Made by a program: the position numbers and the translations under genes. Positions 8,757 through 16,843 of a stretch of 64,000 nt of DNA are shown here, piece by piece. The stretch covers positions 124,001 to 188,000 of the forward strand of contig CAYNRY010000002.1 in assembly GCA_964399985.1 (NCBI GenBank). Direction: 5' to 3'. The DNA comes from Micavibrio_B sp964399985. Lineage in GTDB: Bacteria > Pseudomonadota > Alphaproteobacteria > Micavibrionales > Micavibrionaceae. The first letter of the stretch is position 1. Every line of letters starts with the position of its first letter. Under the pieces are notes generated by a model. It saw nothing but the letters and a program-made list of their open reading frames with translations. It had not been told where the DNA came from and searched no databases.

Positions 8757-9781
8757 GATGTCTTCTTCGTGAAAAACGACATAGGGTTCGATGGGGGATT
8801 TGATGGGGGTTTCGACTGATCGCCTTCCGCTTTTGGCGGCGCGGCAGGCGCAACAACAGGCGGCGCTGTCGGCGCTTCTTCAACAGAGGCTTCAGGCGGT
8901 TCCGGCGGCATTTGCTGAATCGGTTTTTCAACTTCAGGCGCTTTGGAAGATGTGGAAACCCGCTTCGATTTCGCGCCCGGCACAAGGGCTTCGGCAACGA
9001 CTTCCAGCATTTGCAACCTGAGACCGAAAGCCTGCCATAGCGTCGTCATCGCCGGCGCAAGGCCCTGACGCGCCTGTTCTTCGGTCGCCATCAACTTCGC
9101 CATTTCGGCAAAATGGCACTGACTGTAGATCAGTGCCGCCATGCGCAAGACCGCGAGTTCCGCGCGCACCGCTTCTTTATCGTTCAGCTCTGGGAAAATA
9201 TTTTCGCGGAAGGTTTTGGCTTCCTTGACAAGACGCTCGGTCACATCCTGAACCAGTTTTTTCTCCGGCTGGCCGAAAGAATAGGCCATAATCGAATTTA
9301 CCGCCGGTAGCAAAACATTCATATATTGCAGCGTAATCTGGTGAGGATCGACCGGAAAGAAATCCGTATCCATATGCTGCATGCGGGCATTGGCGTCGCC
9401 TGCCGTGACGAAATGATCGGAATAGGTAATCACGGAATTCATCGCCGACATGATGCGATCGAGCTCGTTATCGGTCGGCACGCGGCCAGTCAGGCGATAT
9501 AAATTCGCAATGAGCGGCGACGATAAAGTGGTAAGCGCAAGGCGCATGGAATCCGCTTCGTTTTCGGGCAGCGAGACATCGACGAGATTGGACAGGCCGA
9601 TACTCATCTGCGTCGCCTTGGTCAAAAGACCGGCGACCTGTTCGGCTTCGGGTCGCATCGCGCCGGGCTGGGCCGGATCAGGCACCATCATATTGCGCAC
9701 CGAAACTTCGCTGATCGCGGCGACAAGCGGCGCGGCCAGTCTCTCTAAAACCTGCGTGAGGAAAAATGATTTCGTGTCCAT
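8753..9781 (-). CDS. Unrecognised 342-residue protein of the type IVB locus
   Basis: I do not recognise a family. Residues 1-260 look mainly alpha-helical, with no signal peptide and no membrane segment; residues about 270-342 are Pro/Ala/Glu-rich and probably disordered, ending in SFFTKKTS. The protein should be cytoplasmic. It is translationally coupled to the transglycosylase gene (4 bp overlap) and begins 19 bp after the DsbC-like gene. Its position suggests an accessory or chaperone-like role in secretion, but the sequence does not prove it. Confidence 0.75.
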   Translation of the reverse strand: MDTKSFFLTQVLERLAAPLVAAISEVSVRNMMVPDPAQPGAMRPEAEQVAGLLTKATQMSIGLSNLVDVSLPENEADSMRLALTTLSSPLIANLYRLTGRVPTDNELDRIMSAMNSVITYSDHFVTAGDANARMQHMDTDFFPVDPHQITLQYMNVLLPAVNSIMAYSFGQPEKKLVQDVTERLVKEAKTFRENIFPELNDKEAVRAELAVLRMAALIYSQCHFAEMAKLMATEEQARQGLAPAMTTLWQAFGLRLQMLEVVAEALVPGAKSKRVSTSSKAPEVEKPIQQMPPEPPEASVEEAPTAPPVVAPAAPPKAEGDQSKPPSNPPSNPMSFFTKKTS

Positions 9782-9800
9782 ATTTACAATCGTTCTCTAT

Positions 9801-10646
9801 TTATTTCAGGTCTGATATCAGCGCGTTTAAATCGGACGGGCGACCGCGCAAAATCTTGATCTCGCCCGCCTTGTTTTTATAAACGCTAAACGGCGTGACA
9901 TCGAGCTTCCAGCTCTGCATCAAGACCATATTGCGCTGAACGCTTTGCGTGTTCGGGTCTTTATCGGTCAGTAGAATATTCTTATCGCCGTCCAGATGCT
10001 TATACAAATCCGCCGCCGCGTTTTTCGACGTGAGTAGATTGGCCGCCTGTTTCAGGCTTTGTTCGTTCATCAGCCCGACCGGAATAAGGCGCAGCTGCAC
10101 CTGTCCTTTATCGAGAAGACCGGACTTTCTGAAATCCTCGATCATGTCGTGGCAATGCGGGCATTGCGGATCGATGAAAGTGTAAATCGCGGGCGCTTCT
10201 TTTTGGCCCAGCGCGATCCAGCTTGAAGCCTCGGCCTCGGCATAAAATTGTTGAGACTTGGACGGCGCATTCTTTGTTTCGTTTGCAGGCGCTGCGACTT
10301 CCGCATCCTTGGCTAAAGCCGGAATGGCGAGCTTATCGACATTCGGATCTTTTTCGCGCAGCTGGGAAATCTGGCGCAGCGTGACCTGATCGCCTTTATT
10401 GTTCAAAAGCTGGCCACTGACGATGCCCTGACGATCCGGCGTAACATAGAAATATTGTTCCTGACCGTCCTTGAAACCGACCCAGCCATTCATGCTGTTG
10501 TCGCCGCCAAGATAGCGGAACGTCACACCCTGTTTTTGCAGGCTTTTTAAAAGCTCCGGCAATTCAGGATCGGCCGCGCGGGCTTGAAGCGGAGAAAACA
10601 TGAAAAGGACAGCCAGCAAGACCGGCAGGACGGCAAATACGCGCAT
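9801..10646 (-). CDS. Periplasmic DsbC/DsbG-like disulfide isomerase
   Basis: The 281-residue protein has a signal peptide ending near ARA-A, an N-terminal DsbC-type dimerisation domain (about 30-100), a linker and a thioredoxin-fold domain. The active site CPHC lies at about 160, in FIDPQCPHCHDMIEDF, and the cis-proline is in DVTPFSVY. It should act on disulfides of exported proteins. Its place in the locus suggests folding of Cys-containing secretion or surface proteins, such as the Cys-bearing lipoprotein encoded just upstream. AAGGGTGT precedes the ATG. Confidence 0.88.
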   Translation of the reverse strand: MRVFAVLPVLLAVLFMFSPLQARAADPELPELLKSLQKQGVTFRYLGGDNSMNGWVGFKDGQEQYFYVTPDRQGIVSGQLLNNKGDQVTLRQISQLREKDPNVDKLAIPALAKDAEVAAPANETKNAPSKSQQFYAEAEASSWIALGQKEAPAIYTFIDPQCPHCHDMIEDFRKSGLLDKGQVQLRLIPVGLMNEQSLKQAANLLTSKNAAADLYKHLDGDKNILLTDKDPNTQSVQRNMVLMQSWKLDVTPFSVYKNKAGEIKILRGRPSDLNALISDLK

Positions 10647-10717
10647 AAATACACCCTTGGTTAATCAGGTGCGTAGTTTATGCGAGGTCAGGGAACTTTG
10701 GAAGCGTTTTGGTTGAT

Positions 10718-11245
10718 CTAGTTTGGCGCCGCTTCAGCAACTGGACATGTCCGCTGGCGTTCGATCTGGCCCATGACAGATACTTCTTTAACCGTACAGA
10801 CCGTTTCGCGATGCTCAGGCGTGATGTCGCGCGGCTTATACTTTTCGTACGCGGCAATGATACTTTCCATTGTAATTCCCTGCGCCGCCATTCTCTGATC
10901 GACCATCGCCAGCGTCTTGCGCGCTTCGCCGGAGTCTTCGCCGGAGGCTTTGCTGGCATCTTTCAATGTCTGGTAATCATCCTTGATACGGCCCAGAATG
11001 AAATAATTCTTATCGTTGCCGCGGACTTTCAACTGGTCGACCATTTCCATGAAATATTTCGATGTAATGCAGGAACTGCTTGGCTTGGAAATGCGGTATC
11101 CGGGTAAAACTCCCTGAAGAATGCCTTTACCTGACCTTCCATCGACTTGCTGACAAGTAGTCATATTAAGCGACTTTGTCGTTTGACAGCCTGAAACTAA
11201 TGGAGCAGTGGCCAAGGCGGCAGCTAAAAGGAATCCGTTTTTCAT
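10718..11245 (-). CDS. Small Cys-rich lipoprotein of unknown function
   Basis: The 175-residue protein has a clear lipoprotein signal with lipobox VSGC (Cys20). The mature part contains four more cysteines (MTTCQQ, SSSCIT, TVCTVK and RTCPV) and a helical middle. I recognise no family. The cysteines suggest it is a substrate of the neighbouring DsbC-like enzyme. A good sigma70-type promoter lies directly upstream at 11269-11297, so it may start its own transcript. An overlapping frame at 10678-10959 is a shadow. Confidence 0.75.
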   Translation of the reverse strand: MKNGFLLAAALATAPLVSGCQTTKSLNMTTCQQVDGRSGKGILQGVLPGYRISKPSSSCITSKYFMEMVDQLKVRGNDKNYFILGRIKDDYQTLKDASKASGEDSGEARKTLAMVDQRMAAQGITMESIIAAYEKYKPRDITPEHRETVCTVKEVSVMGQIERQRTCPVAEAAPN

Positions 11246-11268
11246 TTTTATAACCTCTATTTGCAGAG

Positions 11269-11297
11269 ACCATAGATAAAAATATTGATTATGTCAA
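11269..11297 (-). promoter_or_regulatory. Promoter of the small lipoprotein gene
   Basis: On the minus strand TTGACA (11297-11292) is followed after 17 bp by TATGGT (11274-11269), about 24 bp before the ATG. The -35 box and the next bases (TTGACATAATC) are identical to the promoter of the Asn-rich gene at 13402-13431. Confidence 0.6.
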
Positions 11298-11304
11298 GTA
11301 ATTG

Positions 11305-11934
11305 TCAGGGTTGAAGGCCTAAAATAGAAGCTGTTAACGCTAAATCCTGATTTTTTGGCAAAATAACGAGTTTTGGTAATTCTATCACGGGTCCGGCAGG
11401 CGTCTGGCGGATGGATTGATTTGCATTCAGAAATGACACCGTTAAATTATAAAACCTTGTCGGGACATTGATACAACCGAAAGAAACGGCATTGTCTTTC
11501 GGCGTCGGGCTTGCCAATCTCTCGTCGCGGCGCTGCTGCGGCAAATGCTGATAAGTCGGGTGGATGACATAGCTCGCCTTTTTATGGATCAAAAAGGCCA
11601 GTACTTTTCCGCCTTCGTAATCTTTCGGATCGACATCATGTTCCTCCATGTAAAAAATGCCAGCCGGCGTTACATCAGGGTCGGCAATTTCACTTTCGCC
11701 CCGTCCTTTTCCGTACAATGCCGGTGATTTACCTACGACTTTGCAATCTGTCGTTAAAATTAACTCAGCTTCATTTTTGTCCATGATAACGAGATTTTTT
11801 TCGCCTTTGGCCAGCATGGTCTGACAGGCGAATTCTGCCTGTACGGACAGGGCGGATGCTTGTGCATGGACAGGAGCATTACCTGCCATAGAGGCTACCA
11901 AACCCAGCGCTGAAAAATATTTCGATATACTCAT
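11305..11934 (-). CDS. Exported L,D-transpeptidase-like (YkuD-fold) protein
   Basis: The 209-residue protein has a signal peptide ending near VHA-QA. The later part carries a YkuD-like motif: VIHPTY, then after about 25 residues SFGCINVP, matching the catalytic Ser/Thr-x-Gly-Cys pattern with Phe in place of the usual His. L,D-transpeptidases crosslink peptidoglycan or attach proteins to it. In this locus it could remodel the wall around the secretion apparatus. Some relatives are listed as murein L,D-transpeptidase catalytic-domain proteins. The substituted motif leaves activity uncertain. Confidence 0.72.
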   Translation of the reverse strand: MSISKYFSALGLVASMAGNAPVHAQASALSVQAEFACQTMLAKGEKNLVIMDKNEAELILTTDCKVVGKSPALYGKGRGESEIADPDVTPAGIFYMEEHDVDPKDYEGGKVLAFLIHKKASYVIHPTYQHLPQQRRDERLASPTPKDNAVSFGCINVPTRFYNLTVSFLNANQSIRQTPAGPVIELPKLVILPKNQDLALTASILGLQP

Positions 11935-11951
11935 TACGAAATCCTGCAGTT

Positions 11952-11979
11952 AAAAAAAGCCGGCGAAAGAGCCGGCTTT
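11952..11979 (-). terminator. Rho-independent terminator after the Asn-rich gene
   Basis: A 9-bp perfect stem (AAAGCCGGC with GCCGGCTTT) with a 5-base loop is followed on the minus strand by a run of T. It lies about 23 bp after the stop of the Asn-rich gene. Confidence 0.85.
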
Positions 11980-12001
11980 CTTCATTATCTTTCGATATCG
12001 A

Positions 12002-13313
12002 CTAGCGTCTTGGTTCAGGCAATTGGACCTGCTGCTGAACGCGGCCCGCTTCTACCGGTACGGCTTGTACTGGCTGGACATTTGCCGGCGGTTGGAAGTT
12101 GCTGTAACCTACCGATACGTTTGCTGCGCACCATTCTGTTTTCGGCATCATGGATTTCTCGAAAGCCTTGGCGAGGAATTTGTTGCCTGCCGCCATTGCC
12201 AAACGTCCATCATAGTAAATTTGATAGGACTGGTTGCAATCGTTAACAAAACGGCTTGTCTGCGCCAGCGTAACACCCGCAGCCGTTGCTTCACAACCCT
12301 GCCAGCGAGTCTGGATCGAACCGGAAGCAATACCAGTGGAACCTTGAATGTTACCTTGGCAAGCGATGCCATAAACAGGCGCTGTACCCGGGTTCTGGCG
12401 AACTTGCTTGTTAACAATACTCACCGAGTTTCCTGTCGAGCTCACACCGGAGTTGTTCGCACTGGAAGAACCACCATTGGAGGTAGAACTAGAAGAACCG
12501 CCATTGGAAGAAGAGCTTGATGCATTGTTCATCTTATTTCCACCAGAGTTAGAGCTGGAAGAAGAATTGCCGGAATCTTTAACACCTGAGCTTGAAGAAG
12601 ATGTTGTGTCACCGACAGAACCGCCTGCTCCGCCTTGGCCTCCAGTCCCGCCTTGGCCGCCTGCTCCGCCATAGCCAGTACCGTTACCACCTGTGGCATT
12701 TGAAGAAGAAGTTGAGCTGGAATCCGCGTTCGCTTCTTGTTGCTGACCTTGGCCTTGCTGTTGGCCTTGACCCTGTTGTTGGCCTTGCTGGTTATTGTTA
12801 TTGTTGGCGTTATTATTCTCGTTAGCGTTATTATTCTCGTTAGCGTTGTTGTTCTCGTTAGCGTTGTTGTTCTCGTTAGCGTTGTTGTTCTCGTTAGCGT
12901 TGTTGTNNNNNNNNNNNNNNNNNNNNNNNNNNNNNNNNNNNNNNNNNNNNNNNNNNNNNNNNNNNNNNNNNNNNNNNNNNNNNNNNNNNNNNNNNNNNNN
13001 NNNNNNTCTCGTTGGCGTTGTTGTTCTCGTTATTGTTTTCGTTATTATTATCGCCCGGTGTTGTTGGGTCTGGATTTGGACCGATAATAATTGGACCTTC
13101 ACAATCTGCACAATCGTCATCCGCAACCGGGGCAATCACTTCATTATCCCCAGGCGTTCCAACGATAATCTCGCCGACAAGACCCGGAAGGCCATTTTGC
13201 GCATTGGCATTTGAAGCCATGGCAGTAATTGCAATCGGTGCAGCAGCGATTGTTGCTACTTGGACTGGTGTTGTAGAAGCCAGAAATGCCATTGTCATGT
13301 TTCTAATCGACAT
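12002..13313 (-). CDS. Exported Asn-rich repeat protein, interrupted by an assembly gap
   Basis: One gene is split in two frames only because the gap of 100 N is not a multiple of three. The start at 13313 has AAAGGA upstream and a signal peptide ending near ANA-Q. After GPIIIGPNPDPTTPGDN comes a run of six-residue NNNANE repeats that enters the gap and resumes after it. A Gln/Gly stretch, a Gly-rich stretch and a Ser-rich stretch follow. The C-terminal part (about 150 residues) looks folded, with four cysteines (ACQGN, GCEAT, DCNQS and WCAAN). The true length is unknown. Function is unknown; a surface or periplasmic low-complexity protein is likely. Confidence 0.75.
12805..13050 (-). repeat. 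18-bp tandem repeat coding NNNANE, spanning the gap
   Basis: Units of the type TTCTCGTTAGCGTTGTTG (plus-strand reading) repeat in tandem, with third-position changes toward the edges. Five full copies are visible left of the gap and degenerate copies right of it. Collapse of this array explains the gap. Confidence 0.9.
12907..13006. other. Assembly gap (100 N)
   Basis: Exactly 100 undetermined bases lie inside the tandem repeat. The round number suggests a placeholder of unknown true size. Confidence 0.98.
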
Positions 13314-13401
13314 ATTTGTGTCCTTTCAAAGACGGTTGTTAAATTTTGTATTAAGGCCAACCGCTACCGGTCCACACCCTTAAAGCTTATCGAATTTTGG
13401 T

Positions 13402-13431
13402 TTTGTACCCCCGCTTGCCCGATTATGTCAA
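13402..13431 (-). promoter_or_regulatory. Promoter of the Asn-rich repeat protein gene
   Basis: On the minus strand TTGACA (13431-13426) is followed after 18 bp by TACAAA (13407-13402), about 90 bp before the start codon. It shares TTGACATAATC with the promoter at 11269-11297. Confidence 0.5.
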
Positions 13432-13465
13432 GAAAAATTATTTAAAAAAGAGTAAACATTTTTGT

Positions 13466-13494
13466 TTGCATAATATTTCCATATCTTGTACAGA
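13466..13494 (+). promoter_or_regulatory. Candidate promoter of the 699-residue protein gene
   Basis: TTGCAT (13466-13471) is followed after 17 bp by TACAGA (13489-13494), about 70 bp before the ATG at 13563. It lies in the divergent 249-bp region between this gene and the Asn-rich gene. Confidence 0.4.
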
Positions 13495-13562
13495 AATAGG
13501 GGCTTTCCAAAATAAGCAGGGGTAATATCTGTTACCCATTACAAAAAACAAGGTGTGCAAAT

Positions 13563-15662
13563 ATGGCTTTCGCAAGAAATCTTAAATTCTGGAATAATAA
13601 CAAAGGAACAGAAGTTTCCGATCAGGGTGGTGAGTTGCTCCTGACCAGTGAACATACTCCCGCCGTCGTCGACTTTGACAGTTTCGCGCAAAGAGCGCGC
13701 CAAGGCACAGCCACTCCTGAAGACTTCGAAGCCCAGAAAGCCGCGATAGAAGAAAGATTTCCCCATTCAGGCAAAACCAGCCTTTTGGGACGTATCGCAG
13801 ATGCCACTCGCAATCTTAAAGATGCAGCCCTGCATAAAATAACAATGCCAAAAACTCCGGCATCCGAAGCCGTCGTTGAGCATGTTCCGGCGAAAAAATC
13901 ATGGCGCGAGAAATTATCCGGCATCAGCGAAAAAACCGCTACAGGTCTTTCCGCGGCCAAAGCGAAAACCACCGACTGGACGAAGGCCAGAGCTTATGAA
14001 GCACGCAGTTTCGGCTCTTTTATAGGTTCCACTCCAAATACTGTCGCCAAGGGCGTCACCGGTCATGATATTGCCGATATTAAAAATTATGGTGCGCTAT
14101 CTGTCGTAGACGCTTCATCGAAAGTTTCGGGCTTCTTTTCAAGAGCGCGCGAAAAATTCCGCCAAGCTCCAATTGAAACGGATACGGCCCCAAAAGCCGA
14201 GCCTTCAGAAAAGACCGGAACGGTTTTAAAATCTATAGGCTCCTATTTTAATCGCGTTCAGCGTTCTTTAAGAGATCCTGCCACGGTAGCACAGACGGCA
14301 GCCTGCGCAGGATTCGGCGTGCTCGCCAAGTATTTAGCATCTTCCGTTGTTACAACATTAGCCGGAACATCTCTCGCGGCAACGGGCGGCTTGGCTGTCG
14401 TCGGCGGCGCTGGTATTGCTTATCTTAATGGCCACCTTCGTTCGGAATTTGCCAAAGCCAAAGCAGCAATGCCTCAGGAAGAGCCCGCAGGCTACGACAA
14501 CCGCACATGGCTGAAACGCAATACAGAAAGCTTGATTGATTTCACTAAATTCAGCGCAAAATATATGCGTAGCGGCAATGTTATCAAGAATATGCGCAGT
14601 GAATGGAAAGAAGATAAAAAAGCCGTTTTAATACGCACAGGAATCGGCGCGGCATTTGGCGCAGCCGGTTTTGGTATAGCGGCGCAGGAAGAGATCGGTA
14701 AATTCATTCATGGTTTAATGAACCCTGATGCACTGCCATCCGCTTCTCCGGCAGAACTCATTATTACTGACGCAGATAAAATTCCTTTGGCACCGCCCGA
14801 AACGCAAACACCACAAATCGAAGTTCCGGTTCCTACGGTTGAGCCGAGCGCGTTGGATAAAGCGATTGCTATCATTCAGGAAAAACCGATCAGCGCAGAT
14901 GTAAAAGAAATTATCACGCAGGCGCAAAATGGTAATAGCGAAGCCATGAAGCAAATCGCACATATCATCAATACTGATGGCGTGGCATCAGACGATCACC
15001 TGATTGAAGGTATTCTGGAGCAAGCTGAACATGCGCGGAATATCATTACGCCTGAACCATCGCTGAAACTTGATTTAAGCGATGTCGTCCCTGAAACGAC
15101 AACAGAAACAGCACCGGAATTACCTGTCGATCCGTCAATCTTCAGCCCTGATGCAATTAAATATGCAATTGGCGGCGGAAGTGTAGTTGCAGCCGGCACT
15201 TTGGCAGCACCGCTCGTTCAGTCGGGTCTGATGGCGGCATCGATGGCAACATCGAAACCGGTTGAAGCGCCCCGCGCGCCAGAAGTTGCGCAAATGTGTA
15301 AAGTGATCGACAAACCGGACGCTCCCGGTCTGGTCGATCTTAAATGCGGCACGCCAAGACTTGAAATTATGAATCCGCGCGACGCTATCGGCTTTGAGCG
15401 TCAAGCATCTGGCGAACCGACACGAATTGAATATTTCGTTTTGGACAGTCAAAATTCCTACCGGACTTTGGACATTGAAGAATCCATCGTGAACGACACG
15501 CGGCGTTTCTCGGATATCGTTCGTAAACTCCGTGGTCAGGCATCCGGCCTGTTCAATCAAGCCGCAAGCTTGCTACCCGGTCAGCCCGCAGCGCAAAACG
15601 ACAACCAACCGGCGGAAATTGCGCAGGCACCGACAATTGCATTGGGCCGCGACTTCAAATAA
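13563..15662 (+). CDS. Large protein of unknown function with Gly/Ala-rich hydrophobic segments
   Basis: I recognise no family in this 699-residue protein. There is no signal peptide. Residues 1-240 are hydrophilic and rich in Lys, Ala and Ser. A Gly/Ala-rich hydrophobic block (about 240-282, with TTLAGTSLAATGGLAVVGGA) resembles glycine-zipper membrane segments. Shorter hydrophobic segments occur at about 355-375 and 540-560. A C-terminal part from about 580 contains two cysteines. It diverges from the Asn-rich gene and is closed by a strong terminator, so it is a single-gene transcript. Its place beside a type IVB locus makes a secreted substrate possible, but nothing proves it. Confidence 0.75.
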   Translation: MAFARNLKFWNNNKGTEVSDQGGELLLTSEHTPAVVDFDSFAQRARQGTATPEDFEAQKAAIEERFPHSGKTSLLGRIADATRNLKDAALHKITMPKTPASEAVVEHVPAKKSWREKLSGISEKTATGLSAAKAKTTDWTKARAYEARSFGSFIGSTPNTVAKGVTGHDIADIKNYGALSVVDASSKVSGFFSRAREKFRQAPIETDTAPKAEPSEKTGTVLKSIGSYFNRVQRSLRDPATVAQTAACAGFGVLAKYLASSVVTTLAGTSLAATGGLAVVGGAGIAYLNGHLRSEFAKAKAAMPQEEPAGYDNRTWLKRNTESLIDFTKFSAKYMRSGNVIKNMRSEWKEDKKAVLIRTGIGAAFGAAGFGIAAQEEIGKFIHGLMNPDALPSASPAELIITDADKIPLAPPETQTPQIEVPVPTVEPSALDKAIAIIQEKPISADVKEIITQAQNGNSEAMKQIAHIINTDGVASDDHLIEGILEQAEHARNIITPEPSLKLDLSDVVPETTTETAPELPVDPSIFSPDAIKYAIGGGSVVAAGTLAAPLVQSGLMAASMATSKPVEAPRAPEVAQMCKVIDKPDAPGLVDLKCGTPRLEIMNPRDAIGFERQASGEPTRIEYFVLDSQNSYRTLDIEESIVNDTRRFSDIVRKLRGQASGLFNQAASLLPGQPAAQNDNQPAEIAQAPTIALGRDFK

Positions 15663-15681
15663 TCGCTTCTCAATCATTTCC

Positions 15682-15706
15682 AAAAGGCCCTTAACGGGGC
15701 CTTTTT
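15682..15706 (+). terminator. Rho-independent terminator
   Basis: AAAAGGCCC and GGGGCCTTTTT form a stem with a short loop and a T tail, about 20 bp after the stop of the 699-residue gene. Confidence 0.88.
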
Positions 15707-15738
15707 GTACCTTTTCCTTGAATTTCCTTCTAAATCAG

Positions 15739-15856
15739 GTCACGCTTAGGTGTTGGGCTTTACCATGAAAAGCCATGCCGTTTTTCGGCCATCCCCAAGG
15801 TGAACGGCGGGGACCAGCTCTAAAACCCGTGACAGATTCCTGCTTTCACAGGGATA
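15739..15856 (+). ncRNA. Candidate structured RNA in a gene-free gap
   Basis: The 392-bp stretch 15663-16054 holds no gene. Its middle can fold. A closing helix GTCACG (15739-15744) pairs with CGTGAC (15828-15833). Inside, TTGGG (15753-15757) pairs with CCCAA (15794-15798) and encloses two hairpins, GGCTTT/AAAGCC (15756-15774, sharing the two Gs) and GCCG/CGGC (15777-15789). A further CCTG/CAGG hairpin follows at about 15839-15852. The rest of the gap is AT-rich and carries the promoter of the next gene. I could not match it to SRP RNA, 6S RNA, tmRNA, RNase P RNA or a riboswitch class. Confidence 0.3.
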
Positions 15857-15990
15857 CCCAGATAGAAAATCAGAAAATTTTAGAACAAAGTAGGAGCTAT
15901 AGCTAAGCCCCTGAAAATAAATTTAAATTAGCTTTCTATAAAATATACCTTAAAGACATAATATCCCTTTAAGCCTTTGTCGTGTTTCGC

Positions 15991-16020
15991 TTGGTTTTGA
16001 TGGATAAACCTCTATATAAT
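15991..16020 (+). promoter_or_regulatory. Promoter of the Bax-inhibitor-1 family gene
   Basis: TTGGTT (15991-15996) is followed after 18 bp by a perfect TATAAT (16015-16020), 34 bp before the ATG. GGAG lies just upstream of the start codon. Confidence 0.6.
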
Positions 16021-16054
16021 AAGAAGTACAAGTAACAACCTTTGGAGAGTTTAA

Positions 16055-16756
16055 ATGCTACCTAATGAATTCAGTTCTTCCCCTGCCCGCGTCAGCGGCA
16101 TGGATGTCGGCCTTCGCAGCCACATGCAGCGGATCTACAACCGCATGACAGTCGGCGTTTTAATCACGGCTCTGGTCTCTTTCTATATCGGTTCACAGCC
16201 GCAATTATTGAACGCCATTTTCGGCACGCCGCTGAAATGGGTTGTCATGCTGGCCCCTCTGGCCATCGTCATGTTCGGCTTTAACCCTGCCCGCATGTCA
16301 TCCAATACACTGCGCCTGTCCTTTATCGCTCTGTCTGTTCTCTACGGATTAAGCTTCGGCGCGATCTTCGCCGTCTATACAGGCGAGAGCATTGCCAAGG
16401 CTTTCTTCGTCGCAACTTCCATGTTCGCCGGGATCAGCATCTTTGGCTACACGACCAAGAAAGACTTAAGCGCAATGGGCAGCTTTGCCGTGATGGGTAT
16501 TATCGGCCTTCTCGTCCTTAGCATCATCAACATGTTCGTTGCCTCTTCAATGTTGTCCAATGTCATCGCCGGCGTCGGGATCATTGCCTTTGGCGGTATG
16601 ACAGCCTGGGAAACCCAGCGCATGAAGGAGATGTATTCTCCGCGCGATAACGAGGAATTGGCCAGCCGCATGTCATGGGCTGCGGCGCTCAACCTCTATA
16701 TCAGCTTCATCGCCATGTTCCAGTATGTCCTGCATTTCATGGGCAACCGCAACTAA
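16055..16756 (+). CDS. Bax inhibitor-1 (YbhL/YccA-like) family membrane protein
   Basis: The 233-residue protein is almost entirely hydrophobic, with about seven membrane helices, and has BI-1 family features: RIYNRMTVGVLITALVSFYIG near the N terminus, GLSFGAIFAVYTGESI, FGYTTKKDLSAMGSF, and the late GGMTAWETQRMKEMY segment followed by NLYISFIAMFQYVL. Bacterial members are inner-membrane proteins linked to ion or pH-sensitive leak and to FtsH. It has its own promoter and terminator, so it is a single-gene unit. Confidence 0.92.
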   Translation: MLPNEFSSSPARVSGMDVGLRSHMQRIYNRMTVGVLITALVSFYIGSQPQLLNAIFGTPLKWVVMLAPLAIVMFGFNPARMSSNTLRLSFIALSVLYGLSFGAIFAVYTGESIAKAFFVATSMFAGISIFGYTTKKDLSAMGSFAVMGIIGLLVLSIINMFVASSMLSNVIAGVGIIAFGGMTAWETQRMKEMYSPRDNEELASRMSWAAALNLYISFIAMFQYVLHFMGNRN

Positions 16757-16777
16757 GCCCTGATATTTCTCATTCAA

Positions 16778-16805
16778 AAGCCCGCTTTATCAGCGGGCTT
16801 TTTTT
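16778..16805 (+). terminator. Rho-independent terminator
   Basis: AAGCCCGC and GCGGGCTT form an 8-bp stem with a 7-base loop and a long T tail, about 20 bp after the Bax-inhibitor gene. Confidence 0.9.
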
Positions 16806-16843
16806 ATGCTAGGTTTGCCGCCTGATTACAGAAGGGAAATCAC

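Noticed and set aside
10678..10959. 93-codon minus-strand frame overlapping the small lipoprotein gene
   Set aside because: It is Arg/Lys-rich, has no site, and overlaps a frame with a clear lipoprotein signal and promoter.
12002..13313. Two separate genes on either side of the gap
   Set aside because: The frame offset equals that expected from a 100-base placeholder, and the repeat resumes on both sides, so one gene is the simpler reading.
15739..15856. SRP RNA, tmRNA or a known riboswitch in the gap before the Bax-inhibitor gene
   Set aside because: The conserved GGAAG/AGCAGCC of SRP RNA, a tmRNA tag frame and known riboswitch core motifs are all absent.
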